Source: Fagopyrum homotropicum
Taxonomy: Eukaryota > Streptophyta > Magnoliopsida > Caryophyllales > Polygonaceae
Direction: 5' to 3'
DNA: 64,000 nt
NCBI GenBank assembly: GCA_033239125.1
Contig: BSWB01000002.1
Span: 153,994,409-154,058,408, forward strand
Numbering within the stretch: position 1 is the stretch's first letter; every line of letters begins with the position of its first letter. Under the pieces are notes generated by a model, which saw only the letters and a program-made list of their open reading frames with translations, was not told the origin of the DNA and did not search any database. Shown here in pieces: positions 14,031 through 25,873 of the stretch. The translations under genes were made by a program, and so were the position numbers.

Positions 14031-14413
14031 ACTCTAGTGGAATACAAACGAAGGAGGGCAAGTATCAAAGGGAAAATTGAAGTGGAGAAGAAGGGACGAG
14101 CAAATGTGAGTAACTTGAAGCTCTGCTCTGTTTCGGCGATGGAGGTTTTGCCTTGGAAGTCCTGCTGTGGTTACAAACCGGTCTTTGTGGGTTTTGGTTT
14201 TTTATATACCCGGTTTGAGGATTAGGGTAAATTACATACAACCACCGTTAAGGGCTGGTTTGGGATTAGGAATTCAAAAGTCAATTTCCGTCCGACTAAA
14301 ATTTTCAGTTTGAGCATCAAAACGACGCGTTGACACTATAACACTTACAAAAACCATTAAGGCCTCGTTTGGGATTTAACGAAGACAGAAGCGCAGAGAA
14401 GGGAGACAGAGAG
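14031..14413. promoter_or_regulatory. shared divergent promoter of KLHDC4-like and TELO2
   Basis: Only 383 bp separate the two start codons, which face away from each other. This interval must therefore hold both 5' UTRs and both core promoters. A TATATA-like stretch lies near 14200-14206. Compact bidirectional promoters are common for constitutively expressed housekeeping genes, which fits both neighbours. Transcription start sites cannot be placed from sequence alone. Confidence 0.6.
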
Positions 14414-17400
14414 ATGGAAGGGGAGGTTGTAGAGAAGGTCTCTGTGACCATTGATGCTATAGACAAAGCCAAGCGCTCAGACGACGTCGTTTTAGCGCTC
14501 CACTCTCTCGCCGTACTCTTCTTCCCCGTTGATACTCCAACACTTTCAGGTTTTCTCACCCCTCTCATTCTATTTCCCTGTTAACGGAAATTTTCTGTTG
14601 AAAGTTCAATTTTCCTCTGGATAATTTGATTGCAATCTCTGGAGTTTAGGCGTGATCTCGGAGCAATACAGAGATCAGGTATCTCGCACTTCCTACCTTA
14701 TCGTTGTTGATTATGTTTCCGACTTCTGAATTTGAGGATAAAAGGGTGGTTTATTTGTTTAGTCTTGTTTTGGTTTGAACCTGCAATCATTGTTGTGGAT
14801 AAAACTGCAATATTGTCTACGTTTCAGCTTGAGAAGTCAGATGCTTCATCTGATGATGTGAAGAAGGCACGGTGGAAAGCATTTTACCAAGGAGCTGGAT
14901 TTTCAAGTTTTGCTAGGGTTCTGCTATACGGTAATTTTCCTTTTCTTACTTGTTTGTTCTTTCATAAAGTAATCTTAAGTGTTGGTTTGAAGCTTTCGAA
15001 TTTATTGTTTGATGTTAAATGTTTCTATGCAGATGTTGCCTCCAAATGGATTTCCTGCATTCCTCACTTGGCACGGAAGGTTGTCTATGATGTGTTCTTT
15101 ATTAATGGATTTGCTATTGAAGTTGTTCAGACTTTGGTCCTTTGTCTCGAGCTCAAAGGTGGAGGTGCTCATGATGCTAATGCTGTTAGAGCAAATGCAG
15201 AAAGGTTATTAGCAAATATTGATTAATTATTGTTTCGTGATATGTCATAAGGTGTTCAGGTAGTGTTATGTTGATCGACCACTAATTTAATTTGCAGATT
15301 GCTTGAACTCTACCTGCTTGAAAACCGTGGTGTTCTGCATATTGCTAGAGAATTTAGTGATGCCCACAAAGGTGGGAGTTTCATGGATATATCTAAAGTG
15401 GCACAACTTGTTGCATCTGTTCCTGACAAAGCAATATTAGGAGCACCAAAATCACTTTCCCCTCAGTATCCTTATTTTTAGGTTTTGCACAGATGCCTAT
15501 TTTTTGTTTATAAGTGATTATGTTCGAATATTTTATGTTTCAATAAATTTTTCACATGTGGTCAATTAGCTCTATTATCAGGTGATGAGTGCATGATTGC
15601 TCACTCTCCTTGCAATGGAGATACCAGTGCCCTGTTTTTCTTCATGTCTTCACATTTATTCTCTTCTTAAACATATGTTAACCTTAAAGAACCTTGCAGA
15701 TTATTTTTCAAACACATTACATTCCAACTCCTTGCTGCAGCAGAAGAAAGATGTATAGAATTAGGTGACTTGCCTGTGACTAGCTGTAAAAACGATGTGG
15801 ATCATACTTTCCAGTTTGTTGGAGAAATGTATGCTCGGATGTGCAGGCGTGGTTCTGTTGGTATGAAAAAATATATCAGGCACTTCTGCTGAAGCTTTCC
15901 CCCCCTGTTGTTTTGCTTATGCAATTCCCTTGTGTTTATTTTTGCAGTTAAGTTGCAGTAAAACCAAACGAAAAGTAATTCATTTTATTTGGCTGCAGAT
16001 TTGGTTGTAAGTATAGTGATTCCGCAGGCTCTAAAACGGGTGAAGAGTTACTTGACTTCAAACAAGGAAACAATTCAAGATTATACTTTCAAGTCAGAAC
16101 CAAGCTTCAAGTTCTGGTTTTTGATGTTTGAAGTCATTAGAGATCCATATGCTGTGGAGAGAATGGCTGAGCAGATATTGCATCAATTAGCATTGGAAGA
16201 TGTAAGTGATGTTGAAGTGTACTGGATTCTTTGGATGTTGTTTCATCGTTTATTGGAACAACAATCCTCATTCAGGTAAATAAACACTGAATTATCTTTT
16301 GAAACTTGTGTTTTGCAGGAAATTTACTTTTCTCTGCACTTGCTAGGTTCTTGTTGGTTGAAAAGTTTTTGCTCTGGAAAGTATTTCCATTCTGTTGTTT
16401 GAGATGGATACTCCAGTTTGCTGTGCTTGAATGCCCACCTGATACTGGCTCTTTGACAAAATCTAAAACCAATTCTGGTTTTTTGGATGCCGTGCAACGT
16501 CTCTCTGCTGTGTGGTCCAAACTGGAGTTTCTCCAATCAGCTCCGTTGGAGCAGCAAATCTGTATCCTTTCCGCTGTAAGCAACTATGTTCCATAATCTC
16601 ATTGATAGAGCTTCAATATTAAAGCAAGAACCAGCAGAATTTGGTATATACTATTGAATCCCTTACCAGGATGAGGGAGACATCAGATAAGGCATACTTA
16701 TCATCAGATTTATAAAATTGCCACCCATAGGAATATGCCATCAAATCTCATACACCCAGGTTTTAGCAGGTGATAATGCTTCTTGAATGATATACATCTC
16801 ATAGCTTTTATAATTGATTTGATCATGGATGTTACAGTAAATTTATGTAAAATAGAACAGTAGGCTCTGTTTTCCATCAATAAATACTGCAGATATAACT
16901 GCTGCCCTGGGCCTTCTAATGGAAAGGATGTCAAGGGAAGAACTAGACTCAACAAAGGAAGTGATGCACTCAGTGCTTGAAGGAGTTAGCTGTAAATTCT
17001 TGAATCATTTAGTGTTTTCAGTTATGCTATAAGTAACTTCCGTATCTTATGTCTTACATTGTTTTATAATATTAGGTCGGCTGGGTAACCCTTCTGAATT
17101 GGTTAGGAGAATGGCTAGCAACGTTGCACTAGTGTTTTCCAAAGTAATTGACCCCCAAAATCCTCTCTATCTTGATGATAGCTGTAGTGATGGTAACATA
17201 GATTGGGAATTTGGGTCTGCTGCACATAAGAAAGCTACTCTTTCCGCACTGAACAGAGATGTTCCAGGTACAGTGAATACAGACCCATCAGCTTCCCATT
17301 TGGAGGGAAGGCACAAAGAGTCTATATTCAATAATGAGAGAAGTGGGGAAGTCAGTGCCAGAAGCAGGAAATCATCTCCAGTTGATCCTGTAACTTTAAA

Positions 17401-19287
17401 TCATTCTGATGACGAGGATGGAAATGGAAGTGAAGATTCTGAATCGTCGAGTGACTCATCTTTAAAGCCTTATGACTTGAATGATGATGACAGTGATTTG
17501 AACAAAAAATTCGCACAATTGGTCGATGTTGTTGGAACACTCCGGAAAACCGATGACCCTGATGGTGTAAGTCTATCTTTTCCTTTTTGCCCCCATTACA
17601 AAAATTGTTTCTCTCTGTCTTTGTACTTTTTGCTAGCTGTTCATTGATTCATTTCAATGGTGTTTTTGATAGGCTTGCTGATAATTTTCTGATGAAAAAG
17701 TATAACTACATTTTGCGTTGTGTTTAAGAGTACTAGTAGATGATTTTAATCATCCATCAAGGCATCAATGCTCTGATTAACAGATATCAAGCTATATGTG
17801 ATACGGTTTCATTGAATATCTGTACACTTCTATGTAGGAAAAAAATGAAATAACTCTTGAAGTTATATGAATTATTTTTTTTTTGTTTCATAACTTCATA
17901 CTGGGTTTGCAGGTGGAGAGGGCTCTGAATGTTGTGGAAAAACTTGTCCGAGCATCACCTCATGAACTTCGTCATGTAGCTAGTGATCTGGCTAGAACTT
18001 TGGTGCAAGTTCGCTGCTCTGAAGTGGCTGTAGAAGGGGAGGAAGTATCAGTTGAAGTGAAGAGGCAAAAGGCCCTATCTTCATTGCTTGTGACATGTCC
18101 ATTTGAATCTCTTGACACTATACACAAGCTTCTGTATTCACCTCATTTGGATGTTAGTCAGCGCATTATGATTCTTGATGTCATGACTGATGCAGCCCTG
18201 GAGCTTGCTAGTACAAAGGTGATCAAACAAAACAACCGATCAACACCCCTTATAACAACTACCTCTGAGATTCAACCCTGGTTTATGCCGAGTAGCAAGG
18301 GCGTTTCTGGAGCCAGTCCCTGGAAAGAGGTTGCAGATACAGAAACTCCCTTGAATTGGTCTCATCGTTACGAGAGAACACTACCATCAAACCGTGAGAC
18401 AAGTAAAGGGAAGACACGACGATGGAGTTCTAGGTTAATAAATCTACCTTCCAGTGAGACTGATAGGTCCATGAACAAGTTTCCTCTTTATGCAGCAGCC
18501 TTTATGCTTCCTGCAATGCAGGGCTTTGATAAGAGAAGGCATGGTGTTGACTTGCTTGGTAGGGATTTTATAGTTTTAGGGAAACTCATTTACATGCTTG
18601 GCGTCTGTATGAAATGTGCAGCTTTGCATCCTGAAGCATCTGCCATAGCCTTGCCGCTTCTAGATATGCTAAGCTCCAGGTATTGACTAGATTGCTGTAC
18701 TTTCTATTAATGCACCAAAAAGCCACTTGTTTTAGTAGGTGATAGGTTAAGCTTTAAGTTTTCATATTTTTTATAACTACCGAGATTTGATACAGGCGAT
18801 GCTTGTTTACTTATGTGTAGGGAGATATGCCATCACAAGGAAGCCTTTGTTAGAAAATCAGTACTATTTGCCTCTTCATGCACCTTACTGGCGCTCCATC
18901 CCTCTTATGTGGCAACTGCTTTAAGTGAAGGGAACCTAGAGATTCTGAGAGGACTTGAATGGGTTCGTACAATGGCACTTGAGGTAACCGAGACGGATAC
19001 AGATAGGGAGTGCTACACGGTGAGACATACGCTTTTGTTGCCATATTTCTTCACATTTTTTCCAATTTGATCCTTTTTTACTCAGTTCCCTTCAGTTTCT
19101 GATGAGTCTCATTTGTGTTTAGCTGGCAATGGCATGCCTTCAACTTCATGCTGAGATGTCTCTCCAAGCATCCCGGGCACTTGAATCTGTGGAAGTCTCC
19201 TTAAAGACTAAAAACATTGAGCTACCATCCAACCTTCTGAAGGGGGTCATCAAAATTCCAAACTCAAGCAGCTCCATTCTCAGCTGA
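14414..19287 (+). CDS. TELO2: TELO2 / Tel2 homologue, 13 coding exons
   Basis: Exons joined in frame: 14414-14549, 14650-14678, 14828-14930, 15033-15204, 15298-15465, 15700-15860, 15999-16275, 16347-16561, 16893-16991, 17076-17566, 17913-18679, 18821-19019, 19123-19287. The total is 2982 nt, or 993 aa, normal for plant TEL2. The product is an all-helical HEAT-like solenoid. The Telomere_reg-2 core starts near residue 620 (LNVVEKLVRASPHELRHVAS) and runs through about 735. A conserved block near 850 reads HGVDLLGRDFIVLGKLIYML. A Ser/Asp/Glu-rich linker (about 555-600) precedes the core; in other eukaryotes the equivalent linker is phosphorylated by CK2 to bind R2TP, though conservation of that site here is inference. 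TEL2 works with TTI1 and TTI2 as an HSP90 co-chaperone that matures PIKK kinases (TOR, ATM, ATR). Introns 1-2 are short and the 71-bp intron 16276-16346 is very small. A broken partial copy lies at 25874-26985. Confidence 0.93.
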
Positions 19288-19740
19288 TTGGCTTGTCTTG
19301 TGGTAAAATTCATTTCTATTATTGACACGTTACTACTTAATATGAATGAAATAAGCTCAAGGTTTATAAATTTTTGGCTATTAAATATTAGTATTTTTGT
19401 TGCTGAATATTCATCAGTATCAGCAATTGGGAGGCATTAAAGGCTGGTATATTGTTGAAGATCTGGATTCATCCTTACCGTTTATCAGAGCAACTCGAAA
19501 TCTTTAGATGTACAGCGACTCTGTGTTGAAGAAGTGTACTGAGACGATTCTTAACTGTGATAATGTTGGTAATCTTGCCTAATAGTTTTTCCGTACCCTT
19601 TAGTGTTATTATTAAAGCGTTACTAATTATTCGTCACCTTCTGTTATTTATATTATAAGTCTCTTTAAGCATGTACATTTACAAAAGTAAAAAAGATTGA
19701 GAAGATCAGCCAACTCATTCATTAAATTACTAGGCAACAC
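19288..19740 (+). other. TELO2 3' flank
   Basis: This interval probably contains the 3' UTR and polyadenylation region of TELO2, with AATAA-like signals around 19340 and 19610. No other coding sequence is seen. Confidence 0.4.
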
Positions 19741-19892
19741 ATGCAATGGCGGATTCAGAAAAAAAAATTTTAGGGGGCCACAAAAAATTTTTGTATAACG
19801 CATTTCACATATTAAGTAAAAAATTAAAATCTAACTTAATAATTAAAATCTATAAATTGCATAAAACAAATATATTAAAATTTTCGTATTAT

Positions 19893-20012
19893 AAAGTAGA
19901 GCTTTTGTTGTATATTGTATTTGCTTAATAGCTTTTGTTGTATAAATTAGAGCTTTTGTTGTATATTGTATTTGCTTAATAGCTTTTGTTGTATATTGTA
20001 TTTGTTTAATAT
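19893..20012 (+). repeat. short tandem repeat based on GCTTTTGTTGTAT
   Basis: The phrase AGCTTTTGTTGTATATTGTA is repeated several times with TTTGCTTAAT spacers between 19893 and 20012. It is an imperfect tandem array of about 28-60 bp period in an intergenic repeat. Confidence 0.75.
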
Positions 20013-21140
20013 AAAAATCCATCCATAAAAAGTAAAAAAAGACTCTTTTTGTTACTCCCGAAACTCGAAGAATCTGACACTCTAGGTAGTAGGTACCTCA
20101 TTTTATCAGACGAGCTAACAGAACTGTATGTATTTTATCTACCTATGGGAAAATAATCTCGACGAAAGGAGGGAAACATTCCCCTCCCTTACCCCCTTAT
20201 ATCCACACCTCAACCCGTGTGTTTATAGTTGCAATATATTTTTTTTAATTTAATCATGATATTTGTTACATCTTCTACATTTTTAAAAAAATTAGGATGT
20301 CATTTTAAATTTTATTTTTGAAGTTAGTACTTTAAGTAAAATTATATATTGTATAGTATTTATTTTCAATACGGTTTTCATGTCCAATTATAATATTTCT
20401 TTTTCTTTTTTTCCCTGGGTACGCTATATCAAATTGAAGCAAGGTGCCTCCGAGCACCAACATGCCCTAACATTCTTCAAATTTTGTTAATAGTTAGGTA
20501 TTCTTTAGTTGATAGATATGAAGCATGAAAAACTCTAGACGACATATTTTTACATGTCGGATACGTGGAAACACTTATAAACGTTAAGAAGCGGCTCGGA
20601 AACGGTCAAGAAATAGGTCAGGAGAGGAAAACATACCAGATACATATAAGACATGATCAAGACACAATGAAGCAATGCTCTACAAGTGGGCCAAGACGGC
20701 GTTTAAAAGGTGGATTTTCAAGCCGTCCCGTTTTCGGATGGACAACTTCATATAGACAGAGTTGGAGTAAGATGGGTTTGGGGCGAGCTGAACCCTTTTT
20801 AACTTTTTTTAGGGTTAGATAAATTTTGTTGGGTTTCCTCGCTCTTATGACTCTCATTATCACACGCTCATCCTCTTGGCTCTCTCTTGGAGACTGAGTG
20901 ATTCCCGACGGAGACTCACGATTTCCGACAACCTCAACAACCTATTTCTCCCGCCTTTGGTAACTCCCTCACTCTCTCTCTCTCCCTCCTCATGGTGAAG
21001 TTGAAACATGTAAGTGTGAAAGTGAAAGAGTGAATGAGATGAATTGTATTGCTCTTTGAATTCAACCAAAACCTGAATCATTGGCCATCACAATTGTCAA
21101 AGATGGTGTTATTTGATTGATTTTGTGTTTTTCAATAACA
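20013..21140. other. intergenic repeat-derived DNA
   Basis: No gene is recognised. Around 20520-20830 there is an open stretch on both strands with no family motif. A CTCTCTCTCT run lies near 20966-20982. Confidence 0.4.
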
Positions 21141-21150
21141 AATTATTTAG

Positions 21151-21440
21151 GTTGGTCTACCTCCTAGAGGTAATCCAACCTAAAACATCATTGCGGATAA
21201 GAATACGAAGTTCGAAATTATCAGAATAATTGGTGTTGGGTGTCGAGATTCCCAAATGGGTCAACCGGTCAGCAACACTGTTAATTTTTCTGAAAACATG
21301 TGTGATCAGGACTTCATCAAAGAAACAAAGATCTAGTATGGAGTCGGATAATATCATCTCAATCTTCCACGGAAAACCCCACAAACCTTAGAACCTTGAA
21401 GTGCCTCGATGACACACAAATTGTCACCCTCGATTTTGAT
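21151..21440 (-). pseudogene. LINE-type RNase H fragment, copy 1
   Basis: The minus strand encodes the C-terminal part of a plant RNase H-like domain found at the 3' end of LINE reverse transcriptases (RVT_3 type). It has FFDEVLITHVFRKINSVADR, where the ...NxVADxL block is diagnostic, followed by LGISTPN and GWITSRR and a stop. The N-terminal part is not intact. A close relative lies at 42650-42957. Both begin, on the plus strand, at the same TAGGTTGG...CTAGAGG sequence, so they are copies of one repeat with the same 3' boundary. Confidence 0.75.
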
Positions 21441-22751
21441 CTTTTTGATTTGCAATTTGATAGCTTATTGCAAACCAGATTTTAGAGCAAAAACATATGT
21501 CTTTAGTATCAAATTAATATGATTTATTTACATCAAGACTAATAACCTCTTTATTGTGGTTCCGGATAACAAAACCAATGAAGGTATCCCAAAATCAAGT
21601 TCCGAGCCATCAAAATTAAGTTTATGTAAGAATAAAATCGAAAGCTTTTAGGAAATAAAATTGTCCTTTAGAATTTTTCTTCTTCTTCTTCTTGTTTGTG
21701 AAGATACATAATTACAACCATAATGCGATTTATTTATAACACTAAAAAAAAATTCGAGATGGACCAAAATAACTACACAGTCCTACACATCCCCTTCTTT
21801 CACTTGTCCGCTAAGGCCCGGTGTTCGGCGCGGGAATAACTCACGCCCTCAATAAGGGCCCATTGGTGATACTTTATATTTTTAAATATTTGTTTGAAAG
21901 ATGATACTACTTAATTTTAAGTTAACTAAAATAGGATGATTATATATTGCTACATAAAGTTTGTTCAATGGTGAAGGGATTAAATGTGCCTATAACCCGT
22001 TTAAAAAGTCGTCAAACTATCTAAACATTACACTCCGACATGAAGAAATTTTAAATGAACAAATAACAACCTTTTATGTTTTTTTTTTCATTCTTTTCTT
22101 CCTAATTTGCCAATTCTGAAAACTGAAACCCACTCATCTTTAATCATCTTCTTAATTCTTCTTCCCATTAAACCCATGTTCATTGTGCCTTTATTCTTCA
22201 AGGTATGATACGTCTTAGTCTTCATGAATTTGAGAATTTCGAAACTCGTTGATGTTGCACGAACACCTCTAGAAGGTGGAGTGTCAAGTGTCCGACACTT
22301 GGAAGCGGCAAGAAGCGACACGGATAAGGTCAAATCTGATCTGACATGGTCAATATACAATTCAAAGGTAGAAAACGACGAAGAAACGAATAGGACAGAC
22401 AAGAAACGCTTCCACTACTTTTCAACGATCAAATTATGGACATAAAAGTTGCAACACTAAAATAAAAACGCAACACAACTTTTACCATAATTATAAAAAA
22501 AAAAAACTATAAATTTTTTTCTCTAAACTTATTGGATCTTTAAATTGTTTTTTTGGATTTCAATTCAATATTTGATGGTTAAATACAAATTAAAAAAATG
22601 ATTAAAATATAGGTTAACTTGAATATGATTAACCGTTTACGTCATTGAATTTTAAAATTGAATTTTATGATTGAATAATTTGAATTTTCGATGTTCCGAT
22701 TTGTTTTAGAAGTAGAAGTTGGTGCTAAATTTGATTGATATCTTTCATTAC
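21441..22751. other. intergenic repeat-derived DNA
   Basis: No gene is seen. The part at 22240-22330 contains a phrase (GTGTCCGACACTTGG with flanking AGAAGCGACACGGAT) of a type I know from plant DNA-transposon termini, but I cannot delimit an element. Confidence 0.35.
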
Positions 22752-23303
22752 GGACATGTTTACTTGCGGGTTTATAAACTTCATTTAGTTTATAAACCCG
22801 AATTTTATTTGTTGGTAGGTGTTTACATGTAGATGGGTTTATTTTCGAATGGGTTTATTTTCGAATGGGTTTATTCGGGTTTATAAACCTTTAGAAAATA
22901 ACATCCTCAATCCAAGGTTATTTTTCTTGGATGAGTTTATTTTTTCCATATACCCGAAATTACCCTCATTCGTATCTTTACAAATCCGACCCTAACCTTC
23001 ACACCCGTGAAATTCCTTTCTTTCAAAACAACCACATTATTGTCGTCCACAACTATACCTTCGAGATTTGATTTTTCGATTACCCTCCTATTCATATATA
23101 TATTGGATTATTCTTTAATCTTTTTAGGGGTAAAAATGTATTTTGCACTAAAATAAACCCAAAAAAAACCTTAAGTAAACATCTTTATCGAAATAATATA
23201 TATAAACTGATCAAATTTATAAACCCGAAAATAAACCATAAACCCATATAAACCCATTTAGTTTATATACCCATAAAAATATAAAGTAATACTAAACAGG
23301 CCA
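22751..23303. mobile_element. hAT-like MITE
   Basis: The left end reads GGACATGTTTACTTGCGGGT and the complemented right end GGCCTGTTTAGTATTACTTT, an imperfect terminal inverted repeat of the GGCCTGTTTAG class. The subterminal regions repeat GGGTTTATAAAC and GGGTTTATT words in both orientations. The element is about 550 bp and has no coding capacity. I could not identify a clean 8-bp target duplication. It sits just upstream of the probable mTERF leader. Confidence 0.65.
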
Positions 23304-24292
23304 CGTTTTCTCTTTCTCCTCCCAGTTCCCGACTACCCTAGCCCATCTGCGGCTGCAGGCAACACTCAGCAGAAATCGATCTTCTTCTTCGGTCTTCATT
23401 CTTCAAGGTAAGATTTTTTTAAATCCATTCTTCTTCGTACTTCTTCTTCTTTGGTTCTACTGTATGAGGTATGACCGCCGATGAGTGCCGACTTCTCTCC
23501 TTCGTTTTCTTCTTCGACCCTACTGTGTTCTTCCCTTCTTATGCTGCAGAAATTGACTTTGTTTAATGCTAAGTTGTTAACTGAGTTGACCGAGTGCCGA
23601 CTCTTCTGACTTCTCCCCTTCTGAGTTCTCTCCTTCATTTTCATTACTGTGTTGTGTTCTTACATTCTTCTTCTGCAGAATTTGGCTAATGGCTAGCGCT
23701 TCACTTCTTTTTCGAATAATTCAGAATGTTTGAATCTGATTGCTGAGTTTAAAGTTGTTAACTGAGTTGAGTGAGATCATATAACAATCTGATTGCTGAG
23801 TTTAAAAGTGTAAAACAGTTTTGTTTTTTTGTTTTTTGTTTTTTGTTAACTCTTAAATTATTTTGTTGTGATGTTAAATGTTTTGCCAATTTGCCACCGG
23901 CCTCTTGATATAAAGTGTCGATTGTGTAGTTGCTGTTTTGTTTTTGACTTGGTGTAAGTTGATTCACGCCACTACACCGGTTTATACTTATATGCTTATG
24001 TTTTTTTTTGTTTCTAAGCCTTTGTTTCAGTTTTTTTGGCTGTGATGTTAAATGCTTCATCTATTTATATGTTGTTAGTTTTATCATAGATGTGTCTCTT
24101 ATATGATATATGAATTCCTCGTCTCAATAGCTTTAAAATGACATATTAATTATCCGTTCGTATGGTGTTTAGGATTGCCGCTTCTCCGTTTATCGCCTTG
24201 TTCGTGTCCGTGCTACATTGGTTGATAGTTAACCATATTAGCTGTTGTTACAAAAGTTAAAAGTGGATCTTTTTCATTGAGGTAGACGTTTA
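23304..24292 (+). promoter_or_regulatory. probable promoter, 5' UTR and leader intron of the mTERF gene
   Basis: The pyrimidine-rich segment 23310-23407, ending TCTTCAAG before GTAAGA, looks like a 5' UTR exon and donor. A matching acceptor (GTGTTTAG before GATTGCC) lies near 24172, 120 bp before the start codon. This is inference from splice-site appearance and composition; no transcript evidence is available. Confidence 0.4.
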
Positions 24293-25669
24293 ATGGCTTT
24301 AAGTTTTTTGACTAGGAGATCCTCAATCCTCAGCCTTGCCTCGCTTCCCAACCACTTCATATCTCCTTCAAAGCATTTTCAGTCGCAATCCTGCTCTTTG
24401 AGCTGTACCCCTCCATTCTTGTCTTTGCCATCTTCCCAATCCCTATACAGGAAACAGACTTTGCTTGCTAATCTATTGCAGAAGTTTGGGTTTCCGGTTT
24501 CTGAGCTCCCATCTTTGCTTACCAAAAACCAATTCCTTTTGAAGCTTAATTTACCAGAGATTGAAAAATGTTTGGGGGTCTTGTTATTTTCATTCAAACT
24601 CCCACAGAATATGGTTGTTGCATTGATTTGTAGCTGCCCTGGTGTTTTGGAATTGGAATTTTTGAATAAATGGGAATCTGCTGTCTTGGAATCCGGTACA
24701 TTAGGTCATTCTCCAATGGTGATCAGGAGTGTTATTGAGTTTGCGAAGAAAATTCGGAGCAATCCCGGAGATTTCTTGAGGTGCATTCGGGTTTTGAAGA
24801 ATTTACAGATAACTGATGGTACAGTAAGTAGGATTCTAAGTCTGTACCCAGAGGTGATGGTGGTTGATGAGAGTGAACTTAAGCTGCGTATGTCCATTTT
24901 AACGTCGATGGGACTAGAAATAGATGAGATTAATAGGGTTTATCATCTATGTCCTCAAATTTTAGGATTTGGCGTAGAGGCAAGGTTGAAGCCACTCCTT
25001 GATGAGTTTTCACAAATGGGGTTTGATAGGCGTTTGTTGAGGCAGGAGATTGTTTGTGAACCAAGACTCCTTACTCTTGACTTGGGTGAGCTACAACGAT
25101 ATATAGAGTTGTTGACGAAGTTGAAGTGTAGGGAATCAATCAAAAAAGAGATTTACAGCATGGGAGAGTTAAAAGCTGGGTTTGCTGTCAAATTGAGAGT
25201 TGATCTTTTGTGTTCATATGGCTTGATCCGCAGAGATGCCCTGAATATTTTGAGGAGAGAGCCAAGAACTTTAACATATGACATAGGGGATGTCAAGAAA
25301 AAGATTGAATTTCTTTTACAGACAATGAAATATGATATTGCCTGCTTAGTTGAAGTTCCAGAATATCTCGGGGTTAATTTTGACAAGCAGATTGTTCCAA
25401 GATTCAATGTGATTGAGCACTTGAGATCAAGAGGCGGGATTGGTTTTGAGGTGCATTTAAGGGACATCATCAAACCAAGTAGGCTTAAGTTCTACAATTT
25501 TTTTGTGAAGCCGTATCCTGAATGCGAGAAGCTGTTTGGAAGATTTTCCAACAATGCTGAAGCCAAGAGTCGCCATCCTCCTGGGCTTTGGAAACTCTTT
25601 AAACCACCACCAGTTCCGCTGTCAAAGGAAGAGGCAAAACACATTAGGGCTTTCATGGAAATTAGTTGA
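24293..25669 (+). CDS. organellar mTERF-family protein, single exon
   Basis: Uninterrupted ORF of 458 aa beginning MALSFLTRRSSILSLASL. The N-terminus is rich in Ser, Leu and Arg and nearly free of acidic residues up to about residue 55, which suits a plastid or mitochondrial transit peptide. From about 75 to 400 it contains mTERF repeats: paired helices with the recurrent L..CP.VL / YPEVM / CPQILGF / EPRLLTLDLGELQ / EPRTLTYDIGDV signatures. mTERF proteins bind organellar nucleic acids and affect transcription, splicing or ribosome maturation. The length, intronless structure and short C-terminal tail (FKPPPVPLSKEEAKHIRAFM) resemble the MTERF15-type mitochondrial members required for nad2 splicing, but I cannot assign the ortholog with certainty. 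The remains of a TELO2 duplication start 205 bp after the stop. Confidence 0.9.
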   Translation: MALSFLTRRSSILSLASLPNHFISPSKHFQSQSCSLSCTPPFLSLPSSQSLYRKQTLLANLLQKFGFPVSELPSLLTKNQFLLKLNLPEIEKCLGVLLFSFKLPQNMVVALICSCPGVLELEFLNKWESAVLESGTLGHSPMVIRSVIEFAKKIRSNPGDFLRCIRVLKNLQITDGTVSRILSLYPEVMVVDESELKLRMSILTSMGLEIDEINRVYHLCPQILGFGVEARLKPLLDEFSQMGFDRRLLRQEIVCEPRLLTLDLGELQRYIELLTKLKCRESIKKEIYSMGELKAGFAVKLRVDLLCSYGLIRRDALNILRREPRTLTYDIGDVKKKIEFLLQTMKYDIACLVEVPEYLGVNFDKQIVPRFNVIEHLRSRGGIGFEVHLRDIIKPSRLKFYNFFVKPYPECEKLFGRFSNNAEAKSRHPPGLWKLFKPPPVPLSKEEAKHIRAFMEIS

Positions 25670-25873
25670 CTTGAATCAAATTTGTGAAGAATTGATTCAG
25701 GCTCTGATTTGTTTCCTACTTTTAGTAGGGAGAATGGTATGACTGCTTGCAACTTTCTCAGTCAACTGTGTTAGTAGTCGTAATGAAGGTACTAAATCTA
25801 CATATGTCACTACTTTACAAAGAAATTTCTTGATGCACATTGATGTATGCTTTATTTATAAATTGTGGAAATA

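Noticed and set aside
20565..20822. 85-aa plus-strand frame and overlapping minus frames near 20.6-20.9 kb
   Set aside because: No recognisable domain, repeat-like surroundings and no splice structure.
25536..25742. Frames overlapping the 3' end of the mTERF gene
   Set aside because: Shadow frames of the 458-aa mTERF ORF with no support of their own.
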